Shown here in pieces: positions 44,951-54,291 of a stretch of 64,000 nt of DNA. Each line of letters starts with the position of its first letter. Position 1 is the stretch's first letter. The position numbers and the translations under genes are program-made. This DNA is from Streptomyces venezuelae. GTDB lineage: Bacteria; Actinomycetota; Actinomycetes; Streptomycetales; Streptomycetaceae. The notes below the pieces were generated by a model that saw nothing but the letters and a program-made list of their open reading frames with translations, was not told the origin of the DNA and searched no databases. The DNA lies in NCBI RefSeq assembly GCF_008642375.1, contig NZ_CP029194.1, positions 3,844,001 to 3,908,000 on the forward strand. The letters are read 5' to 3'.

Positions 44951-45625
44951 CTAGCGGTAGATGAGCAATTCGTGTTCCGTCGCGCCGGTGAGTTCGTAGC
45001 GGGTGCGGACCAGGGGGCGGCCCGCGTAGATGCGGATCAGGGTCGCCGCGTCGCCGTGGAAGCGGGCCTCCGGGCGGCCCTCGATCGCGTTGCCGAGCGC
45101 CACCGGGCGGTCCTCGCGGTCCGCGAGGACGCCCACCAGGCGCGGGGTCTCCCGCCGGCGGCTCGTCACCGAGAGGAGCGGGAGGGCGAGGTCCAGGCTC
45201 TCGCCGCAGTACGCGCCGGGTTCGCCGAAGGCCTCCCGTACGTCTCCGGCGTGGACCCACTCGCCGAGCGCGACCGCGTCGAGCCGGCCGTCCTCGCGCT
45301 CGGCGATGACCGGCCCGGCCTCGGTCAGGCCGCGTTCCAGTTCGTCGAGGATCCGGCCCAGCGGCCAGCCCTCACGCTCGGCCACGTCGCACGCGTTCGC
45401 CTCCGGCAGGAACACGCCCTCCTCCAGACGGTCCTCGACGATCCTGACGAGGGCCGCCCCGCAGTGGGCCAGGACCTGCCTCGCCGTCCACCCGGGGCAC
45501 GCCGTCCGGAGCTCGTACGCCTCCTCCGGTGTCCGGCGGAGCAGCGGCATCAGCAGGTCCCGCTCCGTGCGGAGGAGCCGGTCGGGAAGCCACGGGTCGC
45601 GCCCGTCATCGTTCGTACACATCAT
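44951..45625 (-). CDS. maleylpyruvate isomerase-like (DinB-fold, mycothiol-dependent type) protein
   Basis: This 224-residue protein has the MDMPI/DinB N-terminal helix bundle with the motif CPGWTARQVLAHCG (about residue 42) and later GEWVHAGDVREAF. The C-terminal half is SCP2-like (YELTGATEHELLIYR). Relatives use mycothiol as cofactor or are of unknown role. Its ATG overlaps the ahcY stop (ATGA), making it the last gene of the long methyl-cycle operon. Confidence 0.8.
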   Translation of the reverse strand: MMCTNDDGRDPWLPDRLLRTERDLLMPLLRRTPEEAYELRTACPGWTARQVLAHCGAALVRIVEDRLEEGVFLPEANACDVAEREGWPLGRILDELERGLTEAGPVIAEREDGRLDAVALGEWVHAGDVREAFGEPGAYCGESLDLALPLLSVTSRRRETPRLVGVLADREDRPVALGNAIEGRPEARFHGDAATLIRIYAGRPLVRTRYELTGATEHELLIYR

Positions 45626-47046
45626 CAGTAGCGGTAGTGGTCCGGCTTGTACGGGCCCTCCACCGGGACCCCGATGTACGACGCCTGCTCGGGGCGGAGG
45701 GTCGTGAGGCGTACGCCCAGGGCGTCCAGGTGCAGGCGCGCCACCTTCTCGTCCAGGTGCTTCGGGAGCGTGTAGACGTCCACCGGGTACTCCTCCGGCT
45801 TCGTGAAGAGCTCGATCTGGGCGAGCGTCTGGTCCGCGAAGGAGTTCGACATCACGAAGGAGGGGTGGCCCGTCGCGTTGCCGAGGTTGAGGAGGCGGCC
45901 TTCCGAGAGGACGATGACGACCTTGCCGTCCTCGAACGTCCACGTGTGGACCTGCGGCTTCACCTCGTCCTTCACGATCCCGGGGATCCGCGCCAGGCCG
46001 GCCATGTCGATCTCGTTGTCGAAGTGGCCGATGTTCCCGACGATCGCCTGGTGCTTCATGCGGGCGATGTCGGACGCCATGATGATGTCCTTGTTGCCGG
46101 TCGTGGTGATGAAGATGTCCGCCGTCTCCACCACGTCCTCCAGCGTCGCCACCTGGTAGCCGTCCATGGCCGCCTGGAGCGCGCAGATCGGGTCGATCTC
46201 GGTGACGATGACGCGCGCGCCCTGGCCGCGGAGCGACTCGGCGCTGCCCTTGCCGACGTCGCCGTAGCCGCAGACGACGGCGGTCTTGCCGCCGATGAGG
46301 ACGTCGGTGGCGCGGTTGATGCCGTCGATGAGGGAGTGGCGGCAGCCGTACTTGTTGTCGAACTTCGACTTCGTCACGGCGTCGTTCACATTGATCGCCG
46401 GGAAGAGCAGCGCGCCCTCGCGGTGCATCTCGTACAGGCGGTGGACGCCCGTCGTCGTCTCCTCCGTCACGCCCCGGATCCCCGCCGCGATCGTGCCCCA
46501 GTCCAGGGTGGTGCTCCGCAGGAGCTCCAGGATGACGCGGTGCTCGTCGTTCTCGGCGGTCGACGGGTCCGGGACCTCGCCGGCCTTCTGGTACTCCACA
46601 CCCTTGTGGACGAGGACGGTGGCGTCACCGCCGTCGTCGAGGATCATGTTGGGGCCGTCGGCGCCGGGCCAGGTCAGCGCCTGCTCCGTGCACCACCAGT
46701 ACTCCTCCAGGGTCTCGCCCTTCCAGGCGAAGACCGGGATCCCGGCGGCGGCGACCGCGGCGGCCGCGTGGTCCTGCGTGGAGTAGATGTTGCAGGACAC
46801 CCAGCGCACCTCGGCACCGAGCGCGACGAGCGTCTCGATGAGGACCGCGGTCTGCACGGTCATGTGGAGCGAGCCGGTGATCCGCGCCCCCGCCAGCGGC
46901 TGTGCCTCCGCGTACTCGCGGCGGATCGCCATCAGGCCGGGCATCTCGTGCTCGGCGAGGGTGATCTCCTTGCGGCCGAAGGCGGCGAGCGAGATGTCGG
47001 CGACCTTGTAGTCGTGGAAGTCGTTGAAGTCGAATGCGTCAGACAT
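45625..47046 (-). CDS. ahcY: S-adenosyl-L-homocysteine hydrolase (adenosylhomocysteinase)
   Basis: This 473-residue enzyme has HMTVQTAVLIETL near the N-terminus, SCNIYSTQDHAAAA, the NAD site VCGYGDVGKGSAESLRG, and SKFDNKYGCRHSLIDGI with the catalytic Lys/Asp. It ends in YKPDHYRY, the usual conserved C-terminus. It splits SAH into adenosine and homocysteine, removing the product inhibitor of methyltransferases. Its start overlaps the metF end by 8 bases, so it is coupled into the operon. Confidence 0.97.
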   Translation of the reverse strand: MSDAFDFNDFHDYKVADISLAAFGRKEITLAEHEMPGLMAIRREYAEAQPLAGARITGSLHMTVQTAVLIETLVALGAEVRWVSCNIYSTQDHAAAAVAAAGIPVFAWKGETLEEYWWCTEQALTWPGADGPNMILDDGGDATVLVHKGVEYQKAGEVPDPSTAENDEHRVILELLRSTTLDWGTIAAGIRGVTEETTTGVHRLYEMHREGALLFPAINVNDAVTKSKFDNKYGCRHSLIDGINRATDVLIGGKTAVVCGYGDVGKGSAESLRGQGARVIVTEIDPICALQAAMDGYQVATLEDVVETADIFITTTGNKDIIMASDIARMKHQAIVGNIGHFDNEIDMAGLARIPGIVKDEVKPQVHTWTFEDGKVVIVLSEGRLLNLGNATGHPSFVMSNSFADQTLAQIELFTKPEEYPVDVYTLPKHLDEKVARLHLDALGVRLTTLRPEQASYIGVPVEGPYKPDHYRY

Positions 47047-47917
47047 GTGCGGCAACTCTCCTTGCGCTCAGGACGGTTCGGTGGATTTCCAGGGCGGCCG
47101 TCGACTTGTTCAGCGTGATGTAGTGCAGGCCCGGCGCGCCCTCGTCGAGCAGCCGCAGACCCATCGCGGTCGCGTGCTCGACGCCGATGCGGTACGCCGA
47201 CGCCGGGTCGTCCTTCGCCGCCTCCAGGCGGTGCGCCAGGTCCTCGGGGAACGCGGCGTCGCTCAGCTCGGCGAAGCGCCGGATCTGGCGTACGTCCGTC
47301 GCCGGCATGATCTCCGGGATGATCGGGGTGTCACAGCCTGCGGCCGCCACCCGGTCCCGCAGCCGCAGGTAGTCCTCCGGGTCGAAGAACATCTGCGTGA
47401 TGGCGTAGTCCGCGCCCGCCCGGCACTTGGCGACGAAGTGCGCCAGGTCGTCGGCCGGACCCGCCGACCTCGGGTGGCCCTCGGGAAAGGCGGCCACCCC
47501 GATCCGGAAGTCGCCCAACGAGCGGACCAGCTCCACCAGTTCGTACGCGTACGTGAAGCCCTGCGGGTGCGGTGTCCACGCGCCGCGCGGATCACCCGGC
47601 GGGTCCCCGCGCAGCACGAGCACGTCCCGCACGCCCGCGTCCGCGTACGCACCGATGATCGCCCGCAGTTCGGCGACCGAGTGCCCGACGGCCGTCAGGT
47701 GCGCGACCGGCCGCAGGGTCGTCTCGGCCGCGATCCGCTTCGTGACCTCGATGGTCCGGTCGCGGGACGAGCCGCCCGCGCCGTACGTGACCGAGACGAA
47801 GTCCGGCGACAGGGCCTCGACCCGGCGGATCGCGTCCCACAGGGTCCGTTCGCCCTTGTCCGTCTTCGGCGGGAAGAACTCGAACGAGAAGGTGGGGTTC
47901 ACGCACGTCGCACTCAT
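47039..47917 (-). CDS. metF: 5,10-methylenetetrahydrofolate reductase
   Basis: This 292-residue TIM barrel has FSFEFFPPKTDKGERTLW at the N-terminus (catalytic Glu), SVTYGAGGSSRDRTIE, VLVLRGDPPGD and ITQMFFDPEDYLR. It makes 5-methyl-THF for MetH. The start overlaps the metH stop by 4 bases. Confidence 0.96.
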   Translation of the reverse strand: MSATCVNPTFSFEFFPPKTDKGERTLWDAIRRVEALSPDFVSVTYGAGGSSRDRTIEVTKRIAAETTLRPVAHLTAVGHSVAELRAIIGAYADAGVRDVLVLRGDPPGDPRGAWTPHPQGFTYAYELVELVRSLGDFRIGVAAFPEGHPRSAGPADDLAHFVAKCRAGADYAITQMFFDPEDYLRLRDRVAAAGCDTPIIPEIMPATDVRQIRRFAELSDAAFPEDLAHRLEAAKDDPASAYRIGVEHATAMGLRLLDEGAPGLHYITLNKSTAALEIHRTVLSARRVAAHV

Positions 47918-50900
47918 CGCCGCCCTCCCGCGTTGAAGTAGCTCGCCTCCGGGTGGTGGACGACGATCGCGTCCGTCGACTGCTCGGGGTGCAGCTGGTA
48001 CTCCTCCGACAGCTCGACCCCGATCCGCTCGGGGCGCAGGAGCGCGGCGATCTTCGCCCGGTCCTCCAGGTCCGGGCAGGCCGGGTAGCCGAGCGAGTAC
48101 CGGCAGCCCTGGTACTCGGTGCGGAGCATGCCGTCCAGGCCGCTGGGGTCGGCGGCGCCGATGCCCCAGTCGGCGCGTACCCTCGCGTGCCAGTACTCGG
48201 CGAGGGCCTCCGCCAGCTGGACGGAGAGGCCGTGGAGTTCGAGGTATTCGCGGTAGCGGTCGGCGGCGAAGAGCCGGGCCGTCTCCTCGCCGATGCGGGA
48301 GCCGACGGTGACGACCTGGAGGGCGACCGCGTCGACCTCGCCGGAGTCCTCGGCGCGGTGGAAGTCGGCCAGGCAGAGGCGGCGGCCCCGCTGCTGGCGG
48401 GGGAAGGAGAAGCGGGTCCGCTCGCCTCCGTCCTCGTCCAGGACGATCAGGTCGTCGCCCTTGGACACACAGGGGAACCAGCCGTGGACGACGGCTGCTT
48501 CGACGAGGCCCTCGCGCTCGATCCGGTCGAGGAGCGCCCGCAGTCTCGGCCGGCCCTCCGTCTCGATCGTCCCGGCGTCCTTCAGGCCCCACTGGCCCTT
48601 GAAGAGGGCCGTCTCGTCGAGCCAGGGGGCGTACTCGGCGAGGGGGATGCCCGTGACGACCCTGGTCCCGAGGAAGGGGGGCTCGGGCACGGGGTTGTCG
48701 GCGGCGACGTCGGAGCGGCCGGCCGGCTCGGGCTCCCGTACCTCCGTCACGGGCGCCGTACGTTTCGGCACCCGGCGCTGTTTGAGCGGCGGGAGTACTG
48801 CTCCGGGGACACCGCGCTTCACGCCCATGAGCGCGTCCATGAGGCGCAGGCCCTCGAAGGCGTCGCGGGCGTACCGCACCTCGCCCTCGTACAGCTCGTG
48901 GAGGTCCTGCTCGACGTAGGCCCTGGTCAGGGCCGCGCCACCGAGGATCACGGGGTAGGTGGCGGCGAGGCCGCGGCCGTTCAGCTCCTGGAGGTTCTCC
49001 TTCATGATGACCGTGGATTTCACCAGCAGGCCGGACATGCCGATGACGTCGGCCCGGTGCTCCTCGGCGGCTTCCAGGATCGCGGAGACGGGCTGCTTGA
49101 TGCCGATGTTGACGACGTTGTAGCCGTTGTTGGAGAGGATGATGTCGACGAGGTTCTTGCCGATGTCGTGGACGTCGCCTCGGACGGTCGCGAGGACGAT
49201 GGTGCCCTTCCCCTCAGCGTCCGACTTCTCCATGTGCGGCTCCAGGTACGCCACCGCCGTCTTCATGACCTCGGCGGACTGGAGCACGAACGGCAGCTGC
49301 ATCTGGCCCGAGCCGAAGAGCTCGCCGACCGTCTTCATGCCGTCGAGGAGGATCTCGTTGACGATCTCCAGCGCAGGGCGGAGCGCGAGGGCCTCGTCGA
49401 GGTCCGCCTCCAGGCCGTTCTTCTCGCCGTCGATGATCCGGCGCTTGAGCCGCTCGTCGAGCGGCAGCGCGAGGAGCTCCTCCGCCTTGCCGGCCTTGAG
49501 CGACTGCGCCGTCGCGCCCTCGAACATCTCCAGGAAGCGCTGGAGCGGGTCGTAGCCGTCCCGGCGCCGGTCGTGGATCAGGTCGAGCGCCACCTCCACC
49601 TGCTCCCGCTCCAGGCGGGCGATCGGCAGGATCTTCGAGGCGTGCACGATCGCCGAGTCCAGGCCTGCCTTGACGCACTCGTCGAGGAAGACCGAGTTGA
49701 GGACGATGCGCGCGGCCGGGTTGAGGCCGAAGGAGATGTTCGACAGACCCAGGGTCGTCTGCACGTCCGGGTGGCGCCGCTTCAGCTCGCGGATCGCCTC
49801 GATCGTCGCGATGCCGTCGCCCCGCGACTCCTCCTGGCCTGTGCAGATGGTGAAGGTGAGGGTGTCGATCAGGATGTCCGACTCCCTGATCCCCCAGTTC
49901 CCGGTGAGGTCGTCGATCAGCCGCTCGGCGATCGCCACCTTCGCGTCGACCGTCCGGGCCTGGCCCTCCTCGTCGATCGTCAGCGCCATCAGCGCCGCGC
50001 CGTGCTCCTTCGCGAGGGCCGTGACCTGAGCGAACCGCGACTCGGGGCCGTCACCGTCCTCGTAGTTCACCGAGTTGACGACCGCCCGGCCGCCGAGCTT
50101 CTCCAGACCGGCCCGCAGCACCCCGATCTCGGTCGAGTCGAGGACGATCGGCAGCGTGGAGGCCGTCGCGAACCGGCCCGCCAGCTCCGCCATGTCCGCC
50201 GTGCCGTCCCGGCCCACGTAGTCCACGCACAGGTCGAGCATGTGCGCGCCCTCGCGGATCTGGTCCCGCGCCATCTCGACGCAGTCGTCCCAGCGGCCCT
50301 CCAGCATGGCCTCGCGGAACTTCTTCGACCCGTTGGCGTTCGTCCGCTCGCCGATCGCCAGGTACGCCGTGTCCTGCCGGAACGGCACGTGGCTGTAGAG
50401 GGAGGAGGCGCCGGGCTCCGGCGCCGGGCTCCGGTCGAGGACCGCCGCGCCCCGCACCCGCTCCACGATCTCCCGCAGGTGCTCCGGGGTCGTACCGCAG
50501 CAGCCGCCGACCAGGGACGGGCCGTAGTCCCGTACGAACGCCTCCTGGGCGTCGGCCAGTTCGGCCGGGGACAGCGGGTAGTGCGCGCCGTCGGAGGTGA
50601 GGACGGGCAGGCCCGCGTTGGGCATGACGGAGATCGGGATGCGGGCGTGACGGGAGAGGTGCCGCAGGTGCTCGGCCATCTCGGCGGGGCCCGTGGCGCA
50701 GTTCAGACCGATCATGTCGATGCCGAGCGGTTCGAGCGCGGTCAGCGCCGCGCCGATCTCCGAGCCGAGCAGCATCGTGCCCGTCGTCTCCACCGTGACC
50801 TGCACGATCACCGGCAGGTCCGCGCCGACCCAGTCCAGGGCGCGGCGGGCGCCGATGACGGCCGCCTTCGTCTGGAGCAGGTCCTGCGAGGTCTCGATGA

Positions 50901-51369
50901 GGAGGGCGTCCGCGCCGCCCCGGATCAGGCCCTCCGCGTTCTGCTGGAAGGCGTCCCGGAGGGGCTCGTACGTGACGTGGCCGAGGGTCGGCAGCTTCGT
51001 ACCGGGTCCCATGGAGCCGAGGACCCAGCGGGGGCGGCCGTCCGTGGCCGTGTGCGCGTCGGCGGTCGTACGGGCGATCCGGGCGCCGGCCTCCGACAGC
51101 TCGTACACCTGGTTCTCGATGCCGTACTCGGCGAGCGCGGCGAGGTTCGCCCCGAAGGTGTTGGTCTCGACGCAGTCCACGCCGACCGAGAAGTAGGCGT
51201 CGTGGACGGAGGCGACGATGTCGGGGCGCGTGAGGTTGAGGATCTCGTTGCAGCCCTCCAGTTGCCGGAAGTCCTCCATCGTCGGGTCGGCTGCCTGGAG
51301 CATCGTGCCCATCGCCCCGTCGGCCACCACGACCCGGGTCGCGAGCTCCTCTCGGAGGGAACGCCTCAT
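47914..51369 (-). CDS. metH: cobalamin-dependent methionine synthase
   Basis: This 1151-residue protein has four regions. Homocysteine-binding zinc domain: DGAMGTMLQ at the start, GGCCGTTPEHL near residue 310. Methyl-THF binding: SKKFREAMLEGRWDD and DSTEIGVLRAGLEKLGGRAVVNSVNYEDG. B12-binding: GDVHDIGKNLVDIIL then GMSGLLVKSTVIM. Activation domain at the C-terminus: YSLGYPACPDLEDR. It remakes methionine from homocysteine. The window shows no B12 riboswitch, as the gene is inside an operon. Confidence 0.97.
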   Translation of the reverse strand: MRRSLREELATRVVVADGAMGTMLQAADPTMEDFRQLEGCNEILNLTRPDIVASVHDAYFSVGVDCVETNTFGANLAALAEYGIENQVYELSEAGARIARTTADAHTATDGRPRWVLGSMGPGTKLPTLGHVTYEPLRDAFQQNAEGLIRGGADALLIETSQDLLQTKAAVIGARRALDWVGADLPVIVQVTVETTGTMLLGSEIGAALTALEPLGIDMIGLNCATGPAEMAEHLRHLSRHARIPISVMPNAGLPVLTSDGAHYPLSPAELADAQEAFVRDYGPSLVGGCCGTTPEHLREIVERVRGAAVLDRSPAPEPGASSLYSHVPFRQDTAYLAIGERTNANGSKKFREAMLEGRWDDCVEMARDQIREGAHMLDLCVDYVGRDGTADMAELAGRFATASTLPIVLDSTEIGVLRAGLEKLGGRAVVNSVNYEDGDGPESRFAQVTALAKEHGAALMALTIDEEGQARTVDAKVAIAERLIDDLTGNWGIRESDILIDTLTFTICTGQEESRGDGIATIEAIRELKRRHPDVQTTLGLSNISFGLNPAARIVLNSVFLDECVKAGLDSAIVHASKILPIARLEREQVEVALDLIHDRRRDGYDPLQRFLEMFEGATAQSLKAGKAEELLALPLDERLKRRIIDGEKNGLEADLDEALALRPALEIVNEILLDGMKTVGELFGSGQMQLPFVLQSAEVMKTAVAYLEPHMEKSDAEGKGTIVLATVRGDVHDIGKNLVDIILSNNGYNVVNIGIKQPVSAILEAAEEHRADVIGMSGLLVKSTVIMKENLQELNGRGLAATYPVILGGAALTRAYVEQDLHELYEGEVRYARDAFEGLRLMDALMGVKRGVPGAVLPPLKQRRVPKRTAPVTEVREPEPAGRSDVAADNPVPEPPFLGTRVVTGIPLAEYAPWLDETALFKGQWGLKDAGTIETEGRPRLRALLDRIEREGLVEAAVVHGWFPCVSKGDDLIVLDEDGGERTRFSFPRQQRGRRLCLADFHRAEDSGEVDAVALQVVTVGSRIGEETARLFAADRYREYLELHGLSVQLAEALAEYWHARVRADWGIGAADPSGLDGMLRTEYQGCRYSLGYPACPDLEDRAKIAALLRPERIGVELSEEYQLHPEQSTDAIVVHHPEASYFNAGGRR

Positions 51370-52349
51370 GTCAGCCCCCTCAGATGCGTGACGAGCGTGG
51401 CCGTGCAGCCCACTCCGTACGTCGTCCTGATCCGGTCCAGGAGGGAATCCCGGTGCAGCCGGTACTCCTGCGTCCCCACGTAGTCGAGGACGGTCGCCGC
51501 GACCGCGCAGCCCAGCTGCGCCGCGCACCGCTCGGGCACGCCCCACAGCGTCCCGGCGAGGAAGCCCGCCCGGAAGGCGTCGCCGACGCCGGTCGGGTCG
51601 ACGACCCCGGCGGTCTGCACGGCCGGGACGGCGAGCGTGTCGCGGTCGGCGCCGTGGATGCGGACGCCCGCCTCGCCGTGCGTCGTGACCCAGGCGCCGA
51701 CCCTGCGCAGCACCTCGTCCTCGCTCCAGCCGGACTTCTCCAGGAGCAGGGCCGTCTCGTACTCGTTGGTGAAGAGGAAACGTGCCCCGTCCACCAGCTC
51801 CCGCACCTCCGCGCCGTCCAGCCGCGCCAGCTGCTGCGACGGATCGGCGGCGAAGGGAATCCCCAGGTCACGGCAGGTGCGGGTGTGCCGGAGCATGGCC
51901 TGGGGGTCGTCCGGGGAGACCAGGACCAGTTCCAGCCGGCCGGTGCGCGCCACGACGTCCCGCAGGTCGATCTCGCGCGCCTCGGCCATCGCCCCCGCGT
52001 AGAAGGTGGCGATCTGGTTCTGGGCCCGGTCGGTGGTACAGACGAAGCGGGCAGTGTGGAGCTTCTCGCTGACGCGCACCGAGTCGGTGTCCACGCCGTG
52101 GTCCTTCAGCCAGACCCGGTACGGCTCGAAGTCGGCCCCGACCGCGCCCACGAGGGCGGGCCGCAGCCCGAGGACGCCGAGCCCGAAGGCGATGTTCGCT
52201 GCCACTCCGCCGCGCCTGACCTCCAGGTTGTCGGCGAGGAACGACAGGGAGACCCGGTCCAGCCGGTCGGCGAGCAGCTGCTCGCTGAACCAGCCGGGAA
52301 AGGTCATCAGATGGTCGGTCGCGATGGATCCCGTGACAGCGATACGCAT
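51366..52349 (-). CDS. PfkB-family kinase, probable adenosine kinase
   Basis: This 327-residue protein has GSIATDHLMTFPG, RRGGVAANIAFGLGVLG, NEYETALLLEKSGWSED and the anion-hole motif DPTGVGDAFRAGF with catalytic Asp. The N-terminal layout fits the actinobacterial adenosine-kinase branch. Position between metK and metH, downstream of SAM-consuming genes, supports phosphorylating adenosine released by AhcY. Start overlaps none. Stop overlaps metH by 4 bases. Confidence 0.88.
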   Translation of the reverse strand: MRIAVTGSIATDHLMTFPGWFSEQLLADRLDRVSLSFLADNLEVRRGGVAANIAFGLGVLGLRPALVGAVGADFEPYRVWLKDHGVDTDSVRVSEKLHTARFVCTTDRAQNQIATFYAGAMAEAREIDLRDVVARTGRLELVLVSPDDPQAMLRHTRTCRDLGIPFAADPSQQLARLDGAEVRELVDGARFLFTNEYETALLLEKSGWSEDEVLRRVGAWVTTHGEAGVRIHGADRDTLAVPAVQTAGVVDPTGVGDAFRAGFLAGTLWGVPERCAAQLGCAVAATVLDYVGTQEYRLHRDSLLDRIRTTYGVGCTATLVTHLRGLT

Positions 52350-52352
52350 GGG

Positions 52353-53561
52353 TCAGACCCCCGCTGCCTTCTTCAGGGCCTCCACGCGGTCCGTGCGCTC
52401 CCAGGTGAACTCGGGGAGCTCGCGGCCGAAGTGGCCGTACGCCGCCGTCTTCGCGTAGATCGGGCGCTTGAGGTCCAGGTCGCGGATGATCGCGGCCGGG
52501 CGGAGGTCGAAGACCTCGCCGACGGCCTCCTGGATCCGCTCGTCCGGCAGGGTGCCCGTGCCGAAGGTCTCCACGAAGAGACCGACCGGCTCGGCCTTGC
52601 CGATCGCGTACGCGACCTGCACCTCGCAGCGCCGGGCGAGTCCGGCCGCGACGACGTTCTTCGCGACCCAGCGCATCGCGTACGCCGCGGACCGGTCGAC
52701 CTTCGACGGGTCCTTGCCGGAGAAGGCGCCGCCGCCGTGGCGGGCCATCCCGCCGTACGTGTCGATGATGATCTTCCGGCCGGTGAGGCCGGCGTCGCCC
52801 ATCGGGCCGCCGACCTCGAAGCGCCCGGTCGGGTTGACCAGGAGCCGGTAGCCGTCGGACTCCAGGGTGACGCCCTCCTCGACGAGCTCCTTGAGGACGT
52901 GCTCGACGACGTACTCGCGGACGTCCGGGGTGAGCAGGCCCTCGACGGAGATGTCGGCGGCGTGCTGCGAGGAGACGACCACCGTGTCGAGGCGGACCGG
53001 GCGGTCCCCGTCGTACTCGATGGTGACCTGCGTCTTGCCGTCGGGCCGCAGGTACGGCACGGTGCCGTTCTTGCGGACCTCGGTCAGGCGGCGCGAGAGA
53101 CGGTGGGCCAGCGCGATCGGCAGCGGCATCAGCTCCGCGGTGTCGTCGCAGGCGTAGCCGAACATCAGGCCCTGGTCGCCGGCGCCCTGCGCCGCCAGTT
53201 CGTCGCCCGTGCCTTCCACCCGGGACTCGTACGCCGTGTCGACGCCCTGCGCGATGTCCGGGGACTGGGCGCCGATGGACACCGAGACGCCGCAGGAGGC
53301 GCCGTCGAAGCCCTTCGCGGAGGAGTCGTAGCCGATGTCGAGGATCGCCTCGCGCACCAGCTTCGCTATCGGCGCGTAGGCCGTGGTGGTGACCTCGCCG
53401 GCGATGTGCACGAGACCGGTGGTGATCAGGGTCTCCACGGCGACGCGCGAGGAGGGGTCCTCGGTGAGCAGCGCGTCGAGGATGGTGTCGCTGATCCGGT
53501 CGGCGATCTTGTCGGGGTGTCCCTCGGTGACGGACTCCGAGGTGAAGAGGCGGCGGCTCAT
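52353..53561 (-). CDS. metK: S-adenosylmethionine synthetase
   Basis: This 402-residue enzyme has FTSESVTEGHPDKIADRISD at the N-terminus, GAGDQGLMFGYAC (ATP loop), the Pro/Asp motif RFEVGGPMGDAGLTGRKIIID and GGGAFSGKDPSKVDRS. All are canonical. It makes SAM from methionine and ATP. The ATG overlaps the carrier protein stop by 4 bases, tying SAM supply directly to the biosynthetic genes. A second, housekeeping metK would be expected elsewhere. Confidence 0.97.
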   Translation of the reverse strand: MSRRLFTSESVTEGHPDKIADRISDTILDALLTEDPSSRVAVETLITTGLVHIAGEVTTTAYAPIAKLVREAILDIGYDSSAKGFDGASCGVSVSIGAQSPDIAQGVDTAYESRVEGTGDELAAQGAGDQGLMFGYACDDTAELMPLPIALAHRLSRRLTEVRKNGTVPYLRPDGKTQVTIEYDGDRPVRLDTVVVSSQHAADISVEGLLTPDVREYVVEHVLKELVEEGVTLESDGYRLLVNPTGRFEVGGPMGDAGLTGRKIIIDTYGGMARHGGGAFSGKDPSKVDRSAAYAMRWVAKNVVAAGLARRCEVQVAYAIGKAEPVGLFVETFGTGTLPDERIQEAVGEVFDLRPAAIIRDLDLKRPIYAKTAAYGHFGRELPEFTWERTDRVEALKKAAGV

Positions 53562-53821
53562 GCCTGGACCTCCACCGGAGCCTGCGCCGGGGCGTGGAAG
53601 AAGTGCTGCTCGATCGCGCCGAGGGTGCGGATCGACTCGACCTCCAGGGTCTCCATCTGGATGGAGGTGCCGCTCTCCTGCTCCAGGAGGAAGACGAACT
53701 CGACGAAGGACAGCGAGTCGATGAGCCGGTTCTCGATCAGGTCGAGGTCGGAGGCGATGTCGTCGCGCTCGGGGTGACGGTCGAGGATCCAGTTCTTCAC
53801 CGTCTGCAGGCCGTCGGCCAT
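53558..53821 (-). CDS. stand-alone acyl/peptidyl carrier protein
   Basis: This 87-residue four-helix protein has the phosphopantetheine Ser in NRLIDSLSFVEFVFLLEQES (Ser36). An AAAGGAGAT ribosome site precedes the ATG. Lacking an adenylation domain in the operon, it is the natural partner for the SerRS-like amino acid ligase two genes upstream and the PPTase immediately upstream. It should hold the amino acid substrate for N-oxygenation. Confidence 0.92.
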   Translation of the reverse strand: MADGLQTVKNWILDRHPERDDIASDLDLIENRLIDSLSFVEFVFLLEQESGTSIQMETLEVESIRTLGAIEQHFFHAPAQAPVEVQA

Positions 53822-53840
53822 GGTTGATCTCCTTTAGCTG

Positions 53841-54290
53841 CTACTGGATGGGTGTGGCGGGGGCGGGAGCGGGGGCGATGATCGGGGCGGCCACCGCCAC
53901 CGCGTAGTCCACGTCGTGGCTGATGGACACGGTGATCTCGGTGATCCCGGACTCGGCGGCCATCTCGGCGGCGGCCCGGTGCAGCTCCACGAGCGGCCAG
54001 CCGCCCTCGGAGCGCCGTACGACGATGTCCGGCCAGGGCAGGAACCTGCCCCTGACCCGTAAGGTCTTGAAGGCCGCTTCCTTGGCCGCGATCCGCCCGC
54101 ACAGGCTCAGGACGTCGAGCCCGGAGGAGGTACGGCAGTCGGCGAGCTCGCCGGGGGTGAGCATCCGCTCGAAGAACCGCTCGCCGTACTCGGCGAGAAG
54201 CCTGCGGACACGGTTGACGGACACGATGTCCATGCCGAGGTTCGCCCACCCCAGGCCGCCCGCCGGCGGGGCGGCGGGACGGGCCGGCAC
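53841..54290 (-). CDS. AcpS-type 4'-phosphopantetheinyl transferase
   Basis: This 149-residue protein has GMDIVSVNRVRRLL (Mg-binding Asp) and the GRIAAKEAAFKTLRVRGRF motif with catalytic Glu/Lys, as in holo-ACP synthase. ISHDVDYAVAVA is the C-terminal element. The GTG at 54290 abuts the upstream ligase stop. It probably activates the carrier protein next to it and could also serve indC. A TTA codon at 54060-54062 (TLRV) makes it a potential bldA control point for the whole pathway. Confidence 0.9.
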   Translation of the reverse strand: MPARPAAPPAGGLGWANLGMDIVSVNRVRRLLAEYGERFFERMLTPGELADCRTSSGLDVLSLCGRIAAKEAAFKTLRVRGRFLPWPDIVVRRSEGGWPLVELHRAAAEMAAESGITEITVSISHDVDYAVAVAAPIIAPAPAPATPIQ

Positions 54291-54291
54291 G

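Noticed and set aside
47953..51483. Long plus-strand frame over metH
   Set aside because: Antisense shadow of a fully recognisable cobalamin methionine synthase.
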